Below, piece by piece: positions 1-8,906 of a stretch of DNA of 64,000 nt. Each line of letters starts with the position of its first letter. Within the stretch, counting starts at the first letter, position 1. The notes under the pieces were generated by a model. That model was given only the letters and a program-made list of their open reading frames with translations. It did no database searches and was not told the DNA's origin. A program made the translations under genes and the position numbers. Source of the stretch: Aquipseudomonas alcaligenes_A (GTDB lineage Bacteria; Pseudomonadota; Gammaproteobacteria; Pseudomonadales; Pseudomonadaceae); the NCBI GenBank assembly GCA_048595745.1, contig CP184361.1; one strand, written 5' to 3'.

Positions 1-45
1 AACACCCCAGAATACTGTCTACCGCCTCCAGATAAGGGCAAGCAC

Positions 46-741
46 TTACAATCCGTCGCGCAGGCGATAACCAACACCCGCCTCGGTAACGATGAAACGT
101 GGTGCAGTGGGATCGTCACCCAGTTTCTGCCGAAGGTGGCCGACCACCACGCGAAGATAGTGACTGTCCTCTGTATGGGTCGGCCCCCAGATGTCCTTGA
201 GAAGTTGCTGCTGGGTCACCACACGACCGATATGCCGAGCGAGCATGGCCAGCACCGCGTACTCCTTGCGCGTCAGGGCGACCTCGAGATCGTCCAGGGT
301 AACCCGCCGGTAGGCGAAATCCACACACAGGGGGCCTGTCCTGACCAGCGCCGCCACCTGCTCTGGGGTGCTGGACTGGCGCAGCAGAACGCGCACCCGC
401 GCCAGAAACTCCTGGATGGCGAAGGGCTTGGTCACATAGTCATTGGCGCCGCCATCCAGCGCCAACACCTTCTCGCCCTCGCTGGCGCGCACCGAGAGCA
501 CCAGCACCGGCACCTGCGACCATTCGCGCAGCTCGGCGAGCACGTCCTTACCGTCCATATCCGGCAGGCCAAGGTCCAGCACCACCAGATCCGGCTTCGC
601 CAGGGCCGCCTGTGCCAAGCCGTCGCGACCGCTGGCGGCCTCTACCACCTTGTAGCCCTGGGCACTGAGGCTGATGCGCAGAAACTTGCGAATCTGCGCC
701 TCGTCGTCGATCACCAGGAGCGTTGCACCATGACCATTCAT
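46..741 (-). CDS. kdpE: Two-component response regulator KdpE
   Basis: Cytoplasmic OmpR-family regulator (231 aa) that activates the kdpFABC potassium ATPase genes when phosphorylated by KdpD. The receiver domain shows the acidic pair D12-D13, phosphoacceptor D56 in VVLDLGLP and the conserved K105 in VTKPF. A winged-helix DNA-binding domain follows and ends in the typical GVGYRL signature. The ATG at 741 overlaps the kdpD stop as ATGA, so translation is coupled; an in-frame upstream extension is only read-through inside kdpD. The gene closes the kdp cluster. The 45 bases beyond its stop hold nothing I recognise. Confidence 0.95.
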   Translation of the reverse strand: MNGHGATLLVIDDEAQIRKFLRISLSAQGYKVVEAASGRDGLAQAALAKPDLVVLDLGLPDMDGKDVLAELREWSQVPVLVLSVRASEGEKVLALDGGANDYVTKPFAIQEFLARVRVLLRQSSTPEQVAALVRTGPLCVDFAYRRVTLDDLEVALTRKEYAVLAMLARHIGRVVTQQQLLKDIWGPTHTEDSHYLRVVVGHLRQKLGDDPTAPRFIVTEAGVGYRLRDGL

Positions 742-3395
742 GCGGATTCGTCTTCCAGCTGCGGTTGCGGATGCAGCGGCAGGTGCAGGGTCAGGCAGGC
801 GCCGCGACCATCCAGCCCCTCGCCAACCGTCACCCGTCCACCGTGGGCACCGACCATACCCTGGCAGATCGCCAGGCCCAGACCAGTCCCCTGCCCGCCA
901 CGGTCGCCCCTGGCGGCGGTATAGAACATATCGAAGATCTTCTCCCGTTCCGCCTCGGGAATACCCGGCCCCTGGTCGGCCACGGCGATACACAGCTCAT
1001 TCTGTTCGGCCTTCACGGCGAGCTGCAGGCGCCCGTGAGCGGGCGAGAAACGCGCAGCATTCTCCAGCACATTGACCAGCGCCTGTTCGATCAGCGCCGC
1101 GTGCACATAAAGCAACGGCAGTTGCTGCGGCGCCAGCACTTCCAGCTGCAGCGGCGCCAGCACCGGACGCAAGCGCTGCACCGCGCTGGCGACGATGTCT
1201 GCCGGTGCCACCCAGTCACGCGCCAGCTTGAGGCCACCGTGGCCGAGCCGAGTCATGTCCAGCAGGTTCTGGATGTAACGGTCGAGGCGCTCGGCCTCGT
1301 CACGGGTGCCCTCGAGCAGCTCGCGCCGATCGCTCAGGGGAATCTGCTCACCCAGTGCCAGCAGGCTGTCGATCGAGCCGCGCATGGCGGTCAGCGGCGT
1401 GCGCAGGTCGTGCGACACCGAGGCCAGCAGTGCGCTGCGCAGTTCCTCGGTCTGCCCGTGCAGGCGCGCCGCCTCCAGGTCCTCCGCCAGCTGGGCACGC
1501 TCCAGGGCCTGAGCCAGGGGCTGGCCGAGAGCGGCGATCAGGCGGCGCCGCTCCGGGCTGAGCGGGCGCTCATCCTTCGGCGCGATACCGAGCAGCGCCA
1601 GTGGCCCCTCCTCGCCCGCCAGCGGCCACCACCACCAGCGGCCGTTCGGCAGCGTGCCGCTCCCCAGGCCGGCCGGCTGACCGTGCTGCCAGGACCAGTC
1701 GGCAGCGGCGTGCTCCTGCTCGTTGAGCAGGCGCTGCGCGCCGGCCTCGACCTTCCAGATGCCATCCCGGCTACGGGCCAGCAGGCTGACTTCGACGTCA
1801 GACCACAAACCGAACTGCTGCATGGCAGCGCTCAACACGGCCTGGCGATCAGTGGCCGCCGTCAGCTTGCGCGACAGTTCCAGCAGCGCCGTGGTCTCCG
1901 CCTGGGTCCGGCGCAGGCTCTGCAACTGGCGCCGCTGACGGGTCGCCAGGTTGCCGGTGAGCGCCGCCATCAGCAGGAAGAACACCAGGGTCAGCACATC
2001 CTCCTGGCGGGCAATCTTCAGCGACAGCAGCGGCTCGATGAACAGCAGGTTGTAGGCCAGGAAAGACAGTCCGGCACACAGCAGCGCCGGCCCCAGGGAG
2101 CTGCGCACAGCCACCACCAGCACGGCGGCGAGGAAGATCAGCGAGATGTTCGGCAACTCCAGCACCTGCGAAAGGCCCAGGGCCAGGCCGGATGCCAATA
2201 CCGTGGCCAGCGGAGCCAGCAGGTAGTCACGCCACTGCGCTGCTGCGTTGGCGCGTGGCCCGGCCGGCGCACGCTCTGCCTCGGTATCCAGCACGCTGAT
2301 TTCCAGGCCCTCGCCCAGGCTCAGCAGACGCTCGGCCAGCCCGCGTCCGAAACGCCAGCGCCGACGCAAGCGCTGCCGACTGCGACCGACCAGAATCAAG
2401 CTCGCGCGGCGTTCGCGGGCATGCTCGACCAGCGTGTCGGCCACCGAACTGCCGCGCAACAGCACCACCTCGCCCCCCAGACGCTCGGCCAACTGCTGGG
2501 CCGCCTGCAGGTTGCCCAGACGTTCTTCGTCACGCTCCGCGCCGGTGTCCACATGCACCACCGACCAGGGCAGATGACGCCGCTCCGCCACCCGACTGGC
2601 GTGGCGCACCAGACGCTCGGCCTGGGTGTCGCCGTCGATACCGAGCAGCAGGCGGCCACGCACGCTCGGCGCTTCCTGGCCCTGCTGACGGTAACGCCGG
2701 TTGAGGTCGGCATCGACGCGTGCCGCCGCCGTCTGCATAGCCAGTTCGCGCAGTGCCGTGAGGTTGGTCTGGCTGAAGAAGGCATCGATGGCTGCGCGCG
2801 CCTGTTCCGGCACGTACACCTTGCCTTCGCGCAGACGCTCGAGCAGCTCGCGTGGCGGCAAGTCGACCAGCAATATCTCGTCGGCTTCCTGCAGCACCCA
2901 GTCCGGCAGCGTCTCGCGCACCTGCACGCCGGTGATGTCGCGCACCTGGTCGTTAAGACTCTCCAGGTGCTGCACGTTCACCGTGGTGTAGACGTCGATG
3001 CCGGCATCGAGCAGTTCCTGTACATCCTGCCAGCGCTTGGCATGGCGGCTGCCCGGTGCATTGCTGTGAGCCAGCTCGTCGACCAGTACCAGCTTGGGCG
3101 GATTGGCCAGCAGGCCATCGAGGTCCATCTCGGACAGCGCTACGCCGCGATACTCCAGGTACCGCAACGGCTGTTGTGGCAGGCCGGTGAGCATGGCCTC
3201 GGTTTCCGCACGGCCGTGGGTCTCGACCAAGCCGACGCGCAGGTCGATGCCCTGGCGCTGCTGTGCCTGGGCCGCCTGCAGCATCGCGAAGGTCTTGCCC
3301 ACTCCGGGTGCCGCGCCGAGGAAGACCTTGAGCCGGCCACGTCCCTCGCGGGGCATCTCGGCCAGCAGCGCATCGGCGCGCAACGCATCACTCAT
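738..3395 (-). CDS. kdpD: Potassium-sensing histidine kinase KdpD
   Basis: Membrane sensor kinase (885 aa) controlling KdpE in response to potassium limitation and turgor. Domains in order: the N-terminal KdpD domain with a Walker A-like GAAPGVGKT at residues 27-35, a Usp-like domain, four closely spaced membrane segments in the middle, a GAF-like region, then the HisKA domain with H662 in SVSHDLRTPL and an ATPase domain with DQGPGIP and GTGLGLAI boxes. It overlaps kdpC upstream and kdpE downstream by 4 bp each, implying coupled translation with the pump genes. Length and domain order are normal for the family. Confidence 0.96.
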   Translation of the reverse strand: MSDALRADALLAEMPREGRGRLKVFLGAAPGVGKTFAMLQAAQAQQRQGIDLRVGLVETHGRAETEAMLTGLPQQPLRYLEYRGVALSEMDLDGLLANPPKLVLVDELAHSNAPGSRHAKRWQDVQELLDAGIDVYTTVNVQHLESLNDQVRDITGVQVRETLPDWVLQEADEILLVDLPPRELLERLREGKVYVPEQARAAIDAFFSQTNLTALRELAMQTAAARVDADLNRRYRQQGQEAPSVRGRLLLGIDGDTQAERLVRHASRVAERRHLPWSVVHVDTGAERDEERLGNLQAAQQLAERLGGEVVLLRGSSVADTLVEHARERRASLILVGRSRQRLRRRWRFGRGLAERLLSLGEGLEISVLDTEAERAPAGPRANAAAQWRDYLLAPLATVLASGLALGLSQVLELPNISLIFLAAVLVVAVRSSLGPALLCAGLSFLAYNLLFIEPLLSLKIARQEDVLTLVFFLLMAALTGNLATRQRRQLQSLRRTQAETTALLELSRKLTAATDRQAVLSAAMQQFGLWSDVEVSLLARSRDGIWKVEAGAQRLLNEQEHAAADWSWQHGQPAGLGSGTLPNGRWWWWPLAGEEGPLALLGIAPKDERPLSPERRRLIAALGQPLAQALERAQLAEDLEAARLHGQTEELRSALLASVSHDLRTPLTAMRGSIDSLLALGEQIPLSDRRELLEGTRDEAERLDRYIQNLLDMTRLGHGGLKLARDWVAPADIVASAVQRLRPVLAPLQLEVLAPQQLPLLYVHAALIEQALVNVLENAARFSPAHGRLQLAVKAEQNELCIAVADQGPGIPEAEREKIFDMFYTAARGDRGGQGTGLGLAICQGMVGAHGGRVTVGEGLDGRGACLTLHLPLHPQPQLEDESA

Positions 3396-3967
3396 GGGGT
3401 GTTCTCATGACGAATAGGGGCGCGATTGTCCGCCAGCGCCAGGTTCAGCGCCAGCACGTTGACCACGGCCGGGCCTACCAGGGGGCGCACGGTGTGCTGT
3501 TCAACCAGGCGCTCCAGGCTGTTCGCCGGCAGGCCGCGTGCCGTGGCGACGCGAGTAATCTGCCAGCGCGCGGCGGCCGGCGAAAGGTGCGGGTCGAGAC
3601 CGCTGCCGGAGGTAGTGACCAGTTGCATCGGCACCGGCGCAACGCCCTCGCCGACCAGACGCTGGGCGTCCTGGGCAATGCGTTCGGCCAGGGCCGGATT
3701 GCTCGGCGCCAGGTTGCTGGCACCACTGGCTACGGTGGCGAAGGCGGCGGCAGACGGCCGAGGCTGGAACCACTGATCACCGTCAAAGGGCTGTGCCAGC
3801 AACATGCTGCCGCGCACCTCATCCTGGGCATCGCGCACCAGGCTGCCGTTGGCCTGCTCGGGGAAGGCCAGCTGGGTGATGCCGGTCACGGCCAGCGGAT
3901 AGGCAACCCCGGTTATCAAGGACATCAGGCCCAGCATGGCAATGGCCGGGCGGAGTTGTTTAAGCAT
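3392..3967 (-). CDS. kdpC: Potassium-transporting ATPase subunit KdpC
   Basis: 191 aa, the small single-span subunit of the KdpFABC complex, thought to aid catalytic activity at KdpB. One N-terminal transmembrane helix (about residues 8-30) precedes a periplasmic domain with the family segments GSMLLAQPF and SGLDPHLSP. The start ATG at 3967 follows a CGGAGAA ribosome site. It lies 74 bp after kdpB, separated by a perfect palindrome, and overlaps kdpD by 4 bp. Confidence 0.95.
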   Translation of the reverse strand: MLKQLRPAIAMLGLMSLITGVAYPLAVTGITQLAFPEQANGSLVRDAQDEVRGSMLLAQPFDGDQWFQPRPSAAAFATVASGASNLAPSNPALAERIAQDAQRLVGEGVAPVPMQLVTTSGSGLDPHLSPAAARWQITRVATARGLPANSLERLVEQHTVRPLVGPAVVNVLALNLALADNRAPIRHENTP

Positions 3968-4005
3968 GATGGTTCTCCGAATTCTCAGGTTTACACCGAA
4001 TCAGT

Positions 4006-4031
4006 CCCCTCTCCCATTTATGGGAGAGGGG
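4006..4031. repeat. Perfect 12-bp inverted repeat between kdpB and kdpC
   Basis: CCCCTCTCCCAT, two bases, then ATGGGAGAGGGG: a perfect palindrome in the kdpB-kdpC gap. No uridine run follows on the coding strand, so it is more likely an mRNA stem or a dispersed intergenic repeat of the GGGAGAGGG kind than a true terminator. It could tune expression of kdpC and kdpDE relative to kdpFAB. Confidence 0.75.
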
Positions 4032-4041
4032 AGGAAAATCA

Positions 4042-6105
4042 CTACACCAGCCCCACCGCCACCAGCAGCGCGTCTATCACCTTGATCCCGACGAAGGGCG
4101 CGAGGATGCCGCCTAGGCCGTAGATCAGCAGGTTGCGGCGCAGCAGGCTGGCGGCGTCCAGGGCCTTGACCCGCACCCCGCGCAGGGCCAGGGGGATCAG
4201 CGCGATGATGATCAGCGCGTTGAACACGATGGCCGAGAGGATGGCGCTCTGCGGGCTGTGCAGTTGCATCAGGTTGAGCGCGCCGAGCTGCGGGTAGATG
4301 CCGGCGAATAGCGCCGGCAGGATGGCGAAGTACTTGGCCACGTCGTTGGCCACCGAGAAGGTGGTCAGCGCGCCACGGGTCACCAGCAACTCCTTGCCCA
4401 CCTGCACCACGTCCAGCAGCTTGGTCGGGTCCGAATCCAGGTCGACAAGGTTGGCAGCCTCGCGGGCGGCCTGGGTGCCGTCGTTCATCGCCAGGCCGAC
4501 ATCGGCCTGGGCCAGCGCCGGGGCGTCGTTGGCACCGTCGCCGCACATGGCGACCATCTTGCCTTCGGCCTGCTCGGCGCGAATACGCTGCAGCTTCTTC
4601 TCCGGCGTGGCTTCGGCGATCAGGTCATCCACGCCAGCCTCGGCGGCGATAGCGGCGGCAGTCAGCGGGTTGTCGCCGGTCACCATCACGGTGCGGATGC
4701 CCAGGCTGCGCAGCTCGGCGAAGCGCTCGCGAATGCCCGGCTTGACCACGTCCTTGAGGTGAATGGCGCCAAGCAGACGGCCGTCACCGGCTACCAGCAG
4801 CGGGGTGCCGCCGCTCTGGGCGATCTTCTCCACTTCGCGGGCCAGCGGCGCCGGCATCTCCTCGCGACTCAGGCCGAGGTACAGGAGCACGGCGTCCACC
4901 GCCCCCTTGCGATAGCTGTGGCCGCTCCAGTCGACGCCAGACAGACGAGTCTCCGCGCTGAAGGCAATGGCCTTCACGTCGCTGCGCGCCGGCTCACGTA
5001 ACGTGGTCAGCGGCCGCAGGTACTCGACGATGGATTTACCTTCCGGGGTATCGTCAGCCAGGGAAGCCAGCAGCGCCGCCTCACCCAGCTCCTTGCCGTT
5101 GATACCAGGGGCCTTGATCACCGCACTGCAGCGGCGGTTGCCGAAGGTGATGGTGCCGGTCTTGTCCAGCAGCAGCACATGCACATCCCCCGCGGCTTCC
5201 ACCGCACGGCCGGACTTGGCGATCACATTGAGGCACACCAGGCGGTCCATGCCGGCGATGCCGATGGCCGAGAGCAAGCCGCCGATGGTGGTGGGGATCA
5301 GCGTCACCAGCAGCGCGGCCAGGTACATCAGAGGCAGGTCGCCGCCGGCATAGCGGGCGAACGGCTGCAGGGTGGCCACCACCAGCAGGAAGATCAGGGT
5401 CAGGCCGATCAGCAGGATATCCAGCGCCACCTCGTTGGGGGTCTTCTGCCGCTTGGCGCCCTCGACCAGGGCGATCATGCGGTCCAGGGTCGACTCGCCC
5501 GGGTTGGCGGTGATCTTCACCAGCAGCCAGTCCGACACCACGCGGGTGTTGCCAGTGACTGCCGAGCGGTCGCCGCCGGATTCACGGATCACCGGCGCGG
5601 ACTCACCGGTGATGGCTGCCTCGTTGACGGCGGCAATGCCCTCGATCACCTCGCCGTCGCCGGGGATCAGCTCGCCGGCCTCGACGCGCACGATATCGCC
5701 GCGGCGCAGCTGGCTGGCAGCAACCACCTGGTACTGCTCATCACCGACCTTGCGCCGCGCGGTCAGCCCCTGGCTGCCAGCCTTCAGGCTATCGGCGCGG
5801 GCCTTGCCACGGCCTTCGGCCAGTGCCTCGGCAAAGTTGGCGAAGAGCACGGTAAACCACAGCCACAGGGCGATCTGCACTGCCAGTCCGGTCGATACGG
5901 CGGGGTTAGGCACGAAGCACAGCAAGGTGGTGAGAACGGCAGTGATCTCCACCACCAGCATCACCGGCGAACGCAGTAACTGACGCGGGTCGAGTTTGAC
6001 AAAGGCCTGCTTCAAAGCCGGTTTCCACAGCGCGGCGAAACTGGTCTTGGCCTGGTTTTTGGGGGTCTTGGCGCCTTGTTGCGCCTTTACAGGGGCATTC
6101 ATCAT
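4042..6105 (-). CDS. kdpB: Potassium-transporting ATPase ATP-binding subunit KdpB
   Basis: P-type ATPase subunit (687 aa) that hydrolyses ATP to drive K+ uptake through KdpA. Visible landmarks are the actuator motif TGES at about residues 167-170, the phosphorylated aspartate D314 in DKTGT, and the later MVTGDNPLTA and GDGANDAPALAQADVG hinge motifs. Hydrophobic segments near residues 47-95, 226-285 and at the C-terminus fit the family topology. It starts nine bases after the kdpA stop, within the kdpFABCDE order. Confidence 0.97.
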   Translation of the reverse strand: MMNAPVKAQQGAKTPKNQAKTSFAALWKPALKQAFVKLDPRQLLRSPVMLVVEITAVLTTLLCFVPNPAVSTGLAVQIALWLWFTVLFANFAEALAEGRGKARADSLKAGSQGLTARRKVGDEQYQVVAASQLRRGDIVRVEAGELIPGDGEVIEGIAAVNEAAITGESAPVIRESGGDRSAVTGNTRVVSDWLLVKITANPGESTLDRMIALVEGAKRQKTPNEVALDILLIGLTLIFLLVVATLQPFARYAGGDLPLMYLAALLVTLIPTTIGGLLSAIGIAGMDRLVCLNVIAKSGRAVEAAGDVHVLLLDKTGTITFGNRRCSAVIKAPGINGKELGEAALLASLADDTPEGKSIVEYLRPLTTLREPARSDVKAIAFSAETRLSGVDWSGHSYRKGAVDAVLLYLGLSREEMPAPLAREVEKIAQSGGTPLLVAGDGRLLGAIHLKDVVKPGIRERFAELRSLGIRTVMVTGDNPLTAAAIAAEAGVDDLIAEATPEKKLQRIRAEQAEGKMVAMCGDGANDAPALAQADVGLAMNDGTQAAREAANLVDLDSDPTKLLDVVQVGKELLVTRGALTTFSVANDVAKYFAILPALFAGIYPQLGALNLMQLHSPQSAILSAIVFNALIIIALIPLALRGVRVKALDAASLLRRNLLIYGLGGILAPFVGIKVIDALLVAVGLV

Positions 6106-6114
6106 GGTTCTCCG

Positions 6115-7803
6115 TTAGAACGCCAGGTGCTCGGCCAGCGGGCCCAGGGCCAGCGCCGGCAGGAAGGTCAGGCCACCGACCAGCAGGATGGTCAGTACCA
6201 GGAGGGTGACAAACAGCGGGCCATGGGTCGGGAAGCTGTTACCGTCGACCGGCGCACGCTTCTTCGCCGCCAGGCTGCCGGCAATGGCGAGGATCGGCAG
6301 GATGTAGCCGAAGCGGCCGAGCAGCATGGCCAGGCCGATCATCAGGTTGTGGTACGGCGTGTTGGCGCCGAAGCCGGCGAAGGCCGAACCGTTGTTGGCG
6401 GTACCCGAGGTGTAGGCATACAGCGCCTGGCTGAAACCGTGGGCACCCGGGTTGGTGATGGAAGCCGCCGGGCCGTCCAGGCTCACCGCCAGGGCGCAGA
6501 ACACCAGGACACCAACCGGCATCACCAGCAGGGTGGCGACCAGCAGGCGCACCTCGCGGGCTTCCAGCTTCTTGCCCAGGTATTCCGGAGTGCGGCCGAT
6601 CATCAGGCCGGCGAGGAACACGGCGATCAGGACGAACAGCAACATGCCGTACAGGCCGGCGCCGACGCCGCCGAAGATCACCTCGCCGAGCATCATGTTG
6701 AACATCGGCAGCATGCCGCCGATAGCGCTGAAGCTGTCGTGCATGGCGTTGACCGAACCATTGGAAGCCGCCGTGGTGGTCACCGCCCAGAGTGCCGAAG
6801 CGGTGGTGCCGAAGCGCGCTTCCTTGCCCTCCAGCGAGCCGGCCTGTTCGATCGGCAGCGCCGCCAGGGCGGGGTTCGGCTGGTATTCGGCCCACAGCGT
6901 GACGCCAAGGCTGGCGACGAACAGGATCAGCATGCTGGCCAGGATGGCGCGGCTCTGACGCAGGTCCTTGACGTAATGGCCGAAGGTGAACACCAGGGCA
7001 GCCGGGATCAGGATGATCGACGCCATCTCGAACAGGTTGGTCCAGGCCGTCGGGTTCTCGAGCGGGTGCGCCGAGTTGACGCCGAAGAAGCCGCCGCCGT
7101 TGGTGCCCAGCTGCTTGATGGCGATCTGGCTGGCGGCCGGGCCCAGGGGGATGCTCTGGTCGGCGCCCAGCAGGGTTTTGGCCTGTACGTAGTCCATGAA
7201 GGTCTGCGGCACGCCCTGCCAGACCAGGAAGATGGCCAGCAGCACGCAGAACGGCAGCAGCACATAGAGCACGGCGCGGGTGACATCGACCCAGAAGTTA
7301 CCGATGCCGCCACTGGACTTGCGCGCAATGCCACGGGCAAAGGCCACCAGGATGGCCAGGCCGACGGCCGGGCTGACAAAGTTCTGCACGCCCAGGCCGA
7401 TCATCTGGCTGAAGTAGCTCAGCGCCGCCTCGCCGCTATAGGCCTGCCAGTTGGTATTGGTGACGAAGCTCACGGCGGTATTGAACGCCAGGCTCCACTC
7501 CAGGCCTGGCAGTTGCTGCGGATTAAGCGGCAGCAGATGCTGCAGCATGAGGATGGCGAATAGCACCAGCAGGGAAACAGCGCTGAAGGCCAGCAGCGCC
7601 AGGCTGTAGGTCTTCCAGTCCTGATCGCGCTCGGGGTCGACCCCGGATAACCGGTAGCATAGGCGCTCCAGCGGCTGCAGCACCGGGCTCAGCAGGTTGC
7701 GCTTGCCTTCCATGGCGTTGAAGCAGTAACGCCCGAGGAAAGGTGCCGGCAGCAGAACCAGCACGAAGAAGGCCAGAATCAGCCAGTAGTCATGGACTTG
7801 CAT
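6115..7803 (-). CDS. kdpA: Potassium-transporting ATPase channel subunit KdpA
   Basis: 562 aa inner-membrane subunit that binds and conducts K+ in the Kdp complex, with about ten hydrophobic spans. Selectivity-filter-like segments such as NTNWQAY, GTNGGGFFG and TTAASNGSVNAMHDS are present. I start at the ATG at 7803 (MQVHDYW), which matches the family N-terminus; the frame is open further upstream but runs through kdpF and the promoter. It begins 8 bp after the kdpF stop. Confidence 0.96.
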   Translation of the reverse strand: MQVHDYWLILAFFVLVLLPAPFLGRYCFNAMEGKRNLLSPVLQPLERLCYRLSGVDPERDQDWKTYSLALLAFSAVSLLVLFAILMLQHLLPLNPQQLPGLEWSLAFNTAVSFVTNTNWQAYSGEAALSYFSQMIGLGVQNFVSPAVGLAILVAFARGIARKSSGGIGNFWVDVTRAVLYVLLPFCVLLAIFLVWQGVPQTFMDYVQAKTLLGADQSIPLGPAASQIAIKQLGTNGGGFFGVNSAHPLENPTAWTNLFEMASIILIPAALVFTFGHYVKDLRQSRAILASMLILFVASLGVTLWAEYQPNPALAALPIEQAGSLEGKEARFGTTASALWAVTTTAASNGSVNAMHDSFSAIGGMLPMFNMMLGEVIFGGVGAGLYGMLLFVLIAVFLAGLMIGRTPEYLGKKLEAREVRLLVATLLVMPVGVLVFCALAVSLDGPAASITNPGAHGFSQALYAYTSGTANNGSAFAGFGANTPYHNLMIGLAMLLGRFGYILPILAIAGSLAAKKRAPVDGNSFPTHGPLFVTLLVLTILLVGGLTFLPALALGPLAEHLAF

Positions 7804-7811
7804 GGGGCCCC

Positions 7812-7904
7812 CTAGCTCTGCCGTCCGGCGCGCAGCAGCGCAACCAGCAAATAAATGAAAAGCCCCAGGGCCAGGCCCAGGGACACCTCGTCGAGAATGC
7901 TCAT
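7812..7904 (-). CDS. kdpF: Small membrane subunit KdpF
   Basis: 30-residue single-span peptide (MSILDEVSLG... ending RAGRQS) with one hydrophobic helix at about residues 8-24. KdpF stabilises the KdpABC complex. It is the first gene of the operon, with a GGAG ribosome site 7 bases before its ATG at 7904, and lies 8 bp from kdpA. Size, sequence character and position are those of KdpF. Confidence 0.9.
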   Translation of the reverse strand: MSILDEVSLGLALGLFIYLLVALLRAGRQS

Positions 7905-7959
7905 GTGTGTGCTCCGTGATGCGGTCTGTACCGCCTTGCCGGCATTGTTCTGCCGACGC

Positions 7960-8010
7960 GCGTAAAGGCGCGATTGGCCTTGGGGAGCTGCGCATAAAGA
8001 ATGCGTAAAG
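7960..8010 (-). promoter_or_regulatory. Candidate KdpE-binding repeats upstream of kdpF
   Basis: Three copies of an octamer lie in one orientation: GCGTAAAG at 7960-7967, GCATAAAG at 7992-7999 and GCGTAAAG at 8003-8010. The last two start exactly 11 bp apart, one helical turn. Read on the kdp strand they are CTTTAYGC repeats, resembling the TTTAYA-type tandem boxes reported for E. coli KdpE. They lie 56-106 bp before kdpF, a plausible activator position. Function is inferred. Confidence 0.55.
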
Positions 8011-8159
8011 TTCGCTTTGTAACGGTCGCGATACAGTACCGACACGCTGCCGATACCTGTCCACCGGAGCATGCCGACGGGCGGAGCCTGCCCGGCCTCG
8101 CGACCCGCTAACATGCCCATCCTTCCGTTTACCCTGCCCGCAGTCTGGAGCCCGTAACG

Positions 8160-8906
8160 GTGCATGCCTTGCCCGAGCGCACCACGCGCCCCCGCCCCAC
8201 CCGCGCCCTGATCGTCGACGACAATCAGGAACTGCGCGAGCTACTGGGCGGCTACCTGACCCGCTTCAACATCGACAGCGAGGCGGTCGGCGACGGCCCC
8301 GGCATGCGCCGGGCCCTGGCGCAGAGCCACTTCGATGTGATCATTCTCGACCTGATGCTGCCCGGGGAGGACGGCTTGGCGCTATGCCGCCAGGTACGTG
8401 CCGAGTCGGACATTCCGATCCTGATGCTCACTGCCCGCTGCGAGCCGACCGACCGCATCATCGGGCTGGAGCTGGGCGCCGACGACTACATGGCCAAGCC
8501 CTTCGAGCCGCGCGAGCTGGTAGCCCGCATCCAGACAATCCTGCGTCGCGTGCGTGACGATCGCGTTGGCCCGCGCGAAGAGGAGCCGCGCACGAGTATC
8601 CGCTTTGCCGGCTGGACGCTGCAGTGCGTACTCCGTCAGCTGCATTCGCCGACAGGCCTGGTGGTGCCGCTGTCGAACGCCGAGTTCCGCCTGCTCTGGG
8701 TGTTTCTCGAACGGCCGCGGCGGGTGCTCAGCCGGGAACAGTTGCTGGACGAGGCCCGCGGCCGCTCCATCGAAGCCTTCGACCGCAGCATCGATCTGCT
8801 GGTCTCGCGGCTGCGCCAGAAGCTCGGTGATGACCCGCGCAATCCGACACTGATCAGGACCGTGCGGGGCGAGGGTTACCTCTTCGACGCCGCCGAGATT
8901 CGCTGA
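8160..8906 (+). CDS. OmpR-family response regulator
   Basis: 248 aa cytoplasmic transcription regulator. The receiver has D20-D21, phosphoacceptor D64 in IILDLMLPGEDG and K113 in MAKPF; a winged-helix output domain ends in GEGYLF. The first possible start is the GTG at 8160, with a GGAG about 11 bases upstream; no in-frame ATG exists near the N-terminus. Its stop TGA shares one base with the ATG of the following kinase. Overall similarity is to OmpR rather than KdpE. The regulon is not evident, but the EF-hand gene downstream is the natural candidate. Confidence 0.88.
   Translation: MHALPERTTRPRPTRALIVDDNQELRELLGGYLTRFNIDSEAVGDGPGMRRALAQSHFDVIILDLMLPGEDGLALCRQVRAESDIPILMLTARCEPTDRIIGLELGADDYMAKPFEPRELVARIQTILRRVRDDRVGPREEEPRTSIRFAGWTLQCVLRQLHSPTGLVVPLSNAEFRLLWVFLERPRRVLSREQLLDEARGRSIEAFDRSIDLLVSRLRQKLGDDPRNPTLIRTVRGEGYLFDAAEIR

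Noticed and set aside
723..3410. 895-aa open frame antisense to kdpD
   Set aside because: Gln/Arg/His-rich translation with no family features, opposite an intact KdpD; a high-GC shadow.
7812..8165. 117-aa extension of kdpF
   Set aside because: Only the last 30 residues resemble KdpF, and the extension would run over the promoter and operator region.
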